Positions 63,279 through 64,000 of a stretch of DNA of 64,000 bases are shown here, one piece after another; position 1 is the stretch's first letter; every line of letters starts with the position of its first letter. The DNA is from Arachis hypogaea (Eukaryota; Streptophyta; Magnoliopsida; Fabales; Fabaceae): positions 103,147,363 through 103,211,362 of the forward strand of contig NC_092046.1 in NCBI RefSeq assembly GCF_003086295.3, written 5' to 3'. The translations under genes and the position numbers were made by a program. The notes under the pieces are model-generated. The model was not told the DNA's origin, did no database searches, and saw only the letters and a list, made by a program, of their open reading frames with translations.

Positions 63279-64000
63279 TGATGACATGTCATCATGTCAT
63301 GTTTTTCTATGCCTTTTTCCTTTGGTTTCAATAGGTTTTATGCACTTTCTTGATCCATAAGCAAGCCAATTGGGTAGATTTTCATGTTTCCTTTGATTTA
63401 ATCAACCATGTATGAATTCATGCTATTTCATGAGGTTTTATGCTATAATTGTCACATATTATGAAAGAATGAATATCTCATGATTTTGAGCATAGCTTTG
63501 ATGTGTTTGGTTGATTAATGATAGGTGAAGAAGGCTTGGAGAAAGGGTGAAGCAAGAAGGAATGGCTAGGAGTAAAGAGAGGACAATGGAATAAGTTGAA
63601 CCAGGAAGCAAACTTTTGGTTGAAAAGTTAGCCTCAACGTTAGCCCCCTAACTTGGAGGCTAACGTTGGAACTTGAAAATTCTCCCCTGGGCTCCAAAAG
63701 TTTGCGCCAACGTTAGCCCCCTAACTTTGAGGCTAAGGTTGGCACATGAATTTCTTCCCTGGGCACCAACGTTTGCGCCAACGTTAGACCCCTAACTTGG
63801 AGGCTAACGTTGGCGCATGAAAATTCAAGGAATAGGAGCAAAAGTTTGCGCCAACGTTAGCCCCCTAACTTGGTGGCTAACGTTGGCGCCACACACCACA
63901 ACAACTTTAAGGGGTATACTTCCAACAAGAATAACTTGAGCTACAGAGCTCCAAATGAGGTAATTCAAGAAGCATTGGAAAGTAGGAATCAAGAACTTTC
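63279..64000 (+). mobile_element. Start of Athila-type LTR G (runs out of window)
   Basis: TGATGACATGTCATCATGTC matches the start of the element E LTR (minus strand from 63211: TGATGACATGTCAACATGTC). It is followed by generic Athila U3 sequence and four palindromes (63635-63889). The TATA box and the rest lie beyond the window. Confidence 0.8.
63635..63889 (+). repeat. Palindrome series in LTR G
   Basis: Four hairpins: 63635-63669, 63706-63743, 63774-63817 and 63848-63889. The best (63774-63817) has arms TGCGCCAACGTTAG/CTAACGTTGGCGCA. The loops are similar (ACCCCTAACTTGGAGG type). The core CCAACGTTAG is also the end of the type Y hairpins in elements 2 and 3. Confidence 0.92.

Noticed and set aside
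1..64000. Host plant genes, bacterial operons, rRNA
   Set aside because: Every protein-like segment with recognisable motifs belongs to a Ty3/gypsy element; nothing else showed domain-level motifs.

Overview
This window is a nested stack of LTR retrotransposons from a plant genome. I see no host gene, rRNA, tRNA or CRISPR array. The families are Ty3/gypsy elements of the Tat and Athila types. Every primer-binding site visible (four sites, three families) matches the 3' end of plant tRNA-Asp. The tandem-repeat-rich Tat 3' regions, the short palindromes in the LTRs and the high copy density suggest a legume, most likely Arachis (peanut or a relative). That genus call is inference from general familiarity, not from a search.

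Layout, left to right. (1) 1-5817 and 6818-15987 are two near-identical minus-strand Tat copies, A and B, separated by exactly 1000 N. B keeps its 5' LTR (15447-15987) and an antisense gene beyond its pol. (2) B sits inside a non-autonomous Athila-like element (element 2: visible 15988-20561, 3' LTR 20562-22790). (3) Element 2 sits inside a plus-strand Tat element C (22791-36395). (4) C is also interrupted by a deleted Tat derivative D (25741-32488, target duplication GACCC). (5) C abuts an Athila element with gag and pol (36396-40035 and 51287-54676). (6) The RNase H of that Athila is split by a complete 11.25-kb non-autonomous element 3 (40036-51286, LTRs of 2365 bp, target duplication ACAAT). 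(7) 54677-55217 is the 3' LTR of a minus-strand Tat element F, followed by a short piece of its interior. (8) About 55362-63278 is an Athila-type LTR fragment split by a complete minus-strand non-autonomous element E (56087-63211, LTRs of about 2.02-2.03 kb, target duplication GATTG). (9) 63279 to the end is the start of another Athila-type LTR, G.

How the parts work. The Tat elements encode gag, an aspartic protease, reverse transcriptase, a second RNase H typical of the lineage, and a D,D35E integrase, all broken by frameshifts. On the opposite strand, between pol and the 3' LTR, they carry a two-exon gene. Its short GT-AG intron is conserved between B and C. Elements 2 and 3 have lost RT, RNase H and the integrase core. 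They keep gag, protease and what looks like the integrase C-terminus, plus a long second ORF (plant transposon protein domain) with its own TATA box. They presumably depended on an autonomous Athila for movement.

The most striking structure is in the LTRs. Three Athila-type LTR families carry arrays of short perfect or near-perfect palindromes in U3; where a TATA box is visible the array is upstream of it. In elements 2 and 3 two hairpin types alternate about eight times over roughly 1 kb. Positions and residues come from reading the sequence; divergence values are counts by eye.
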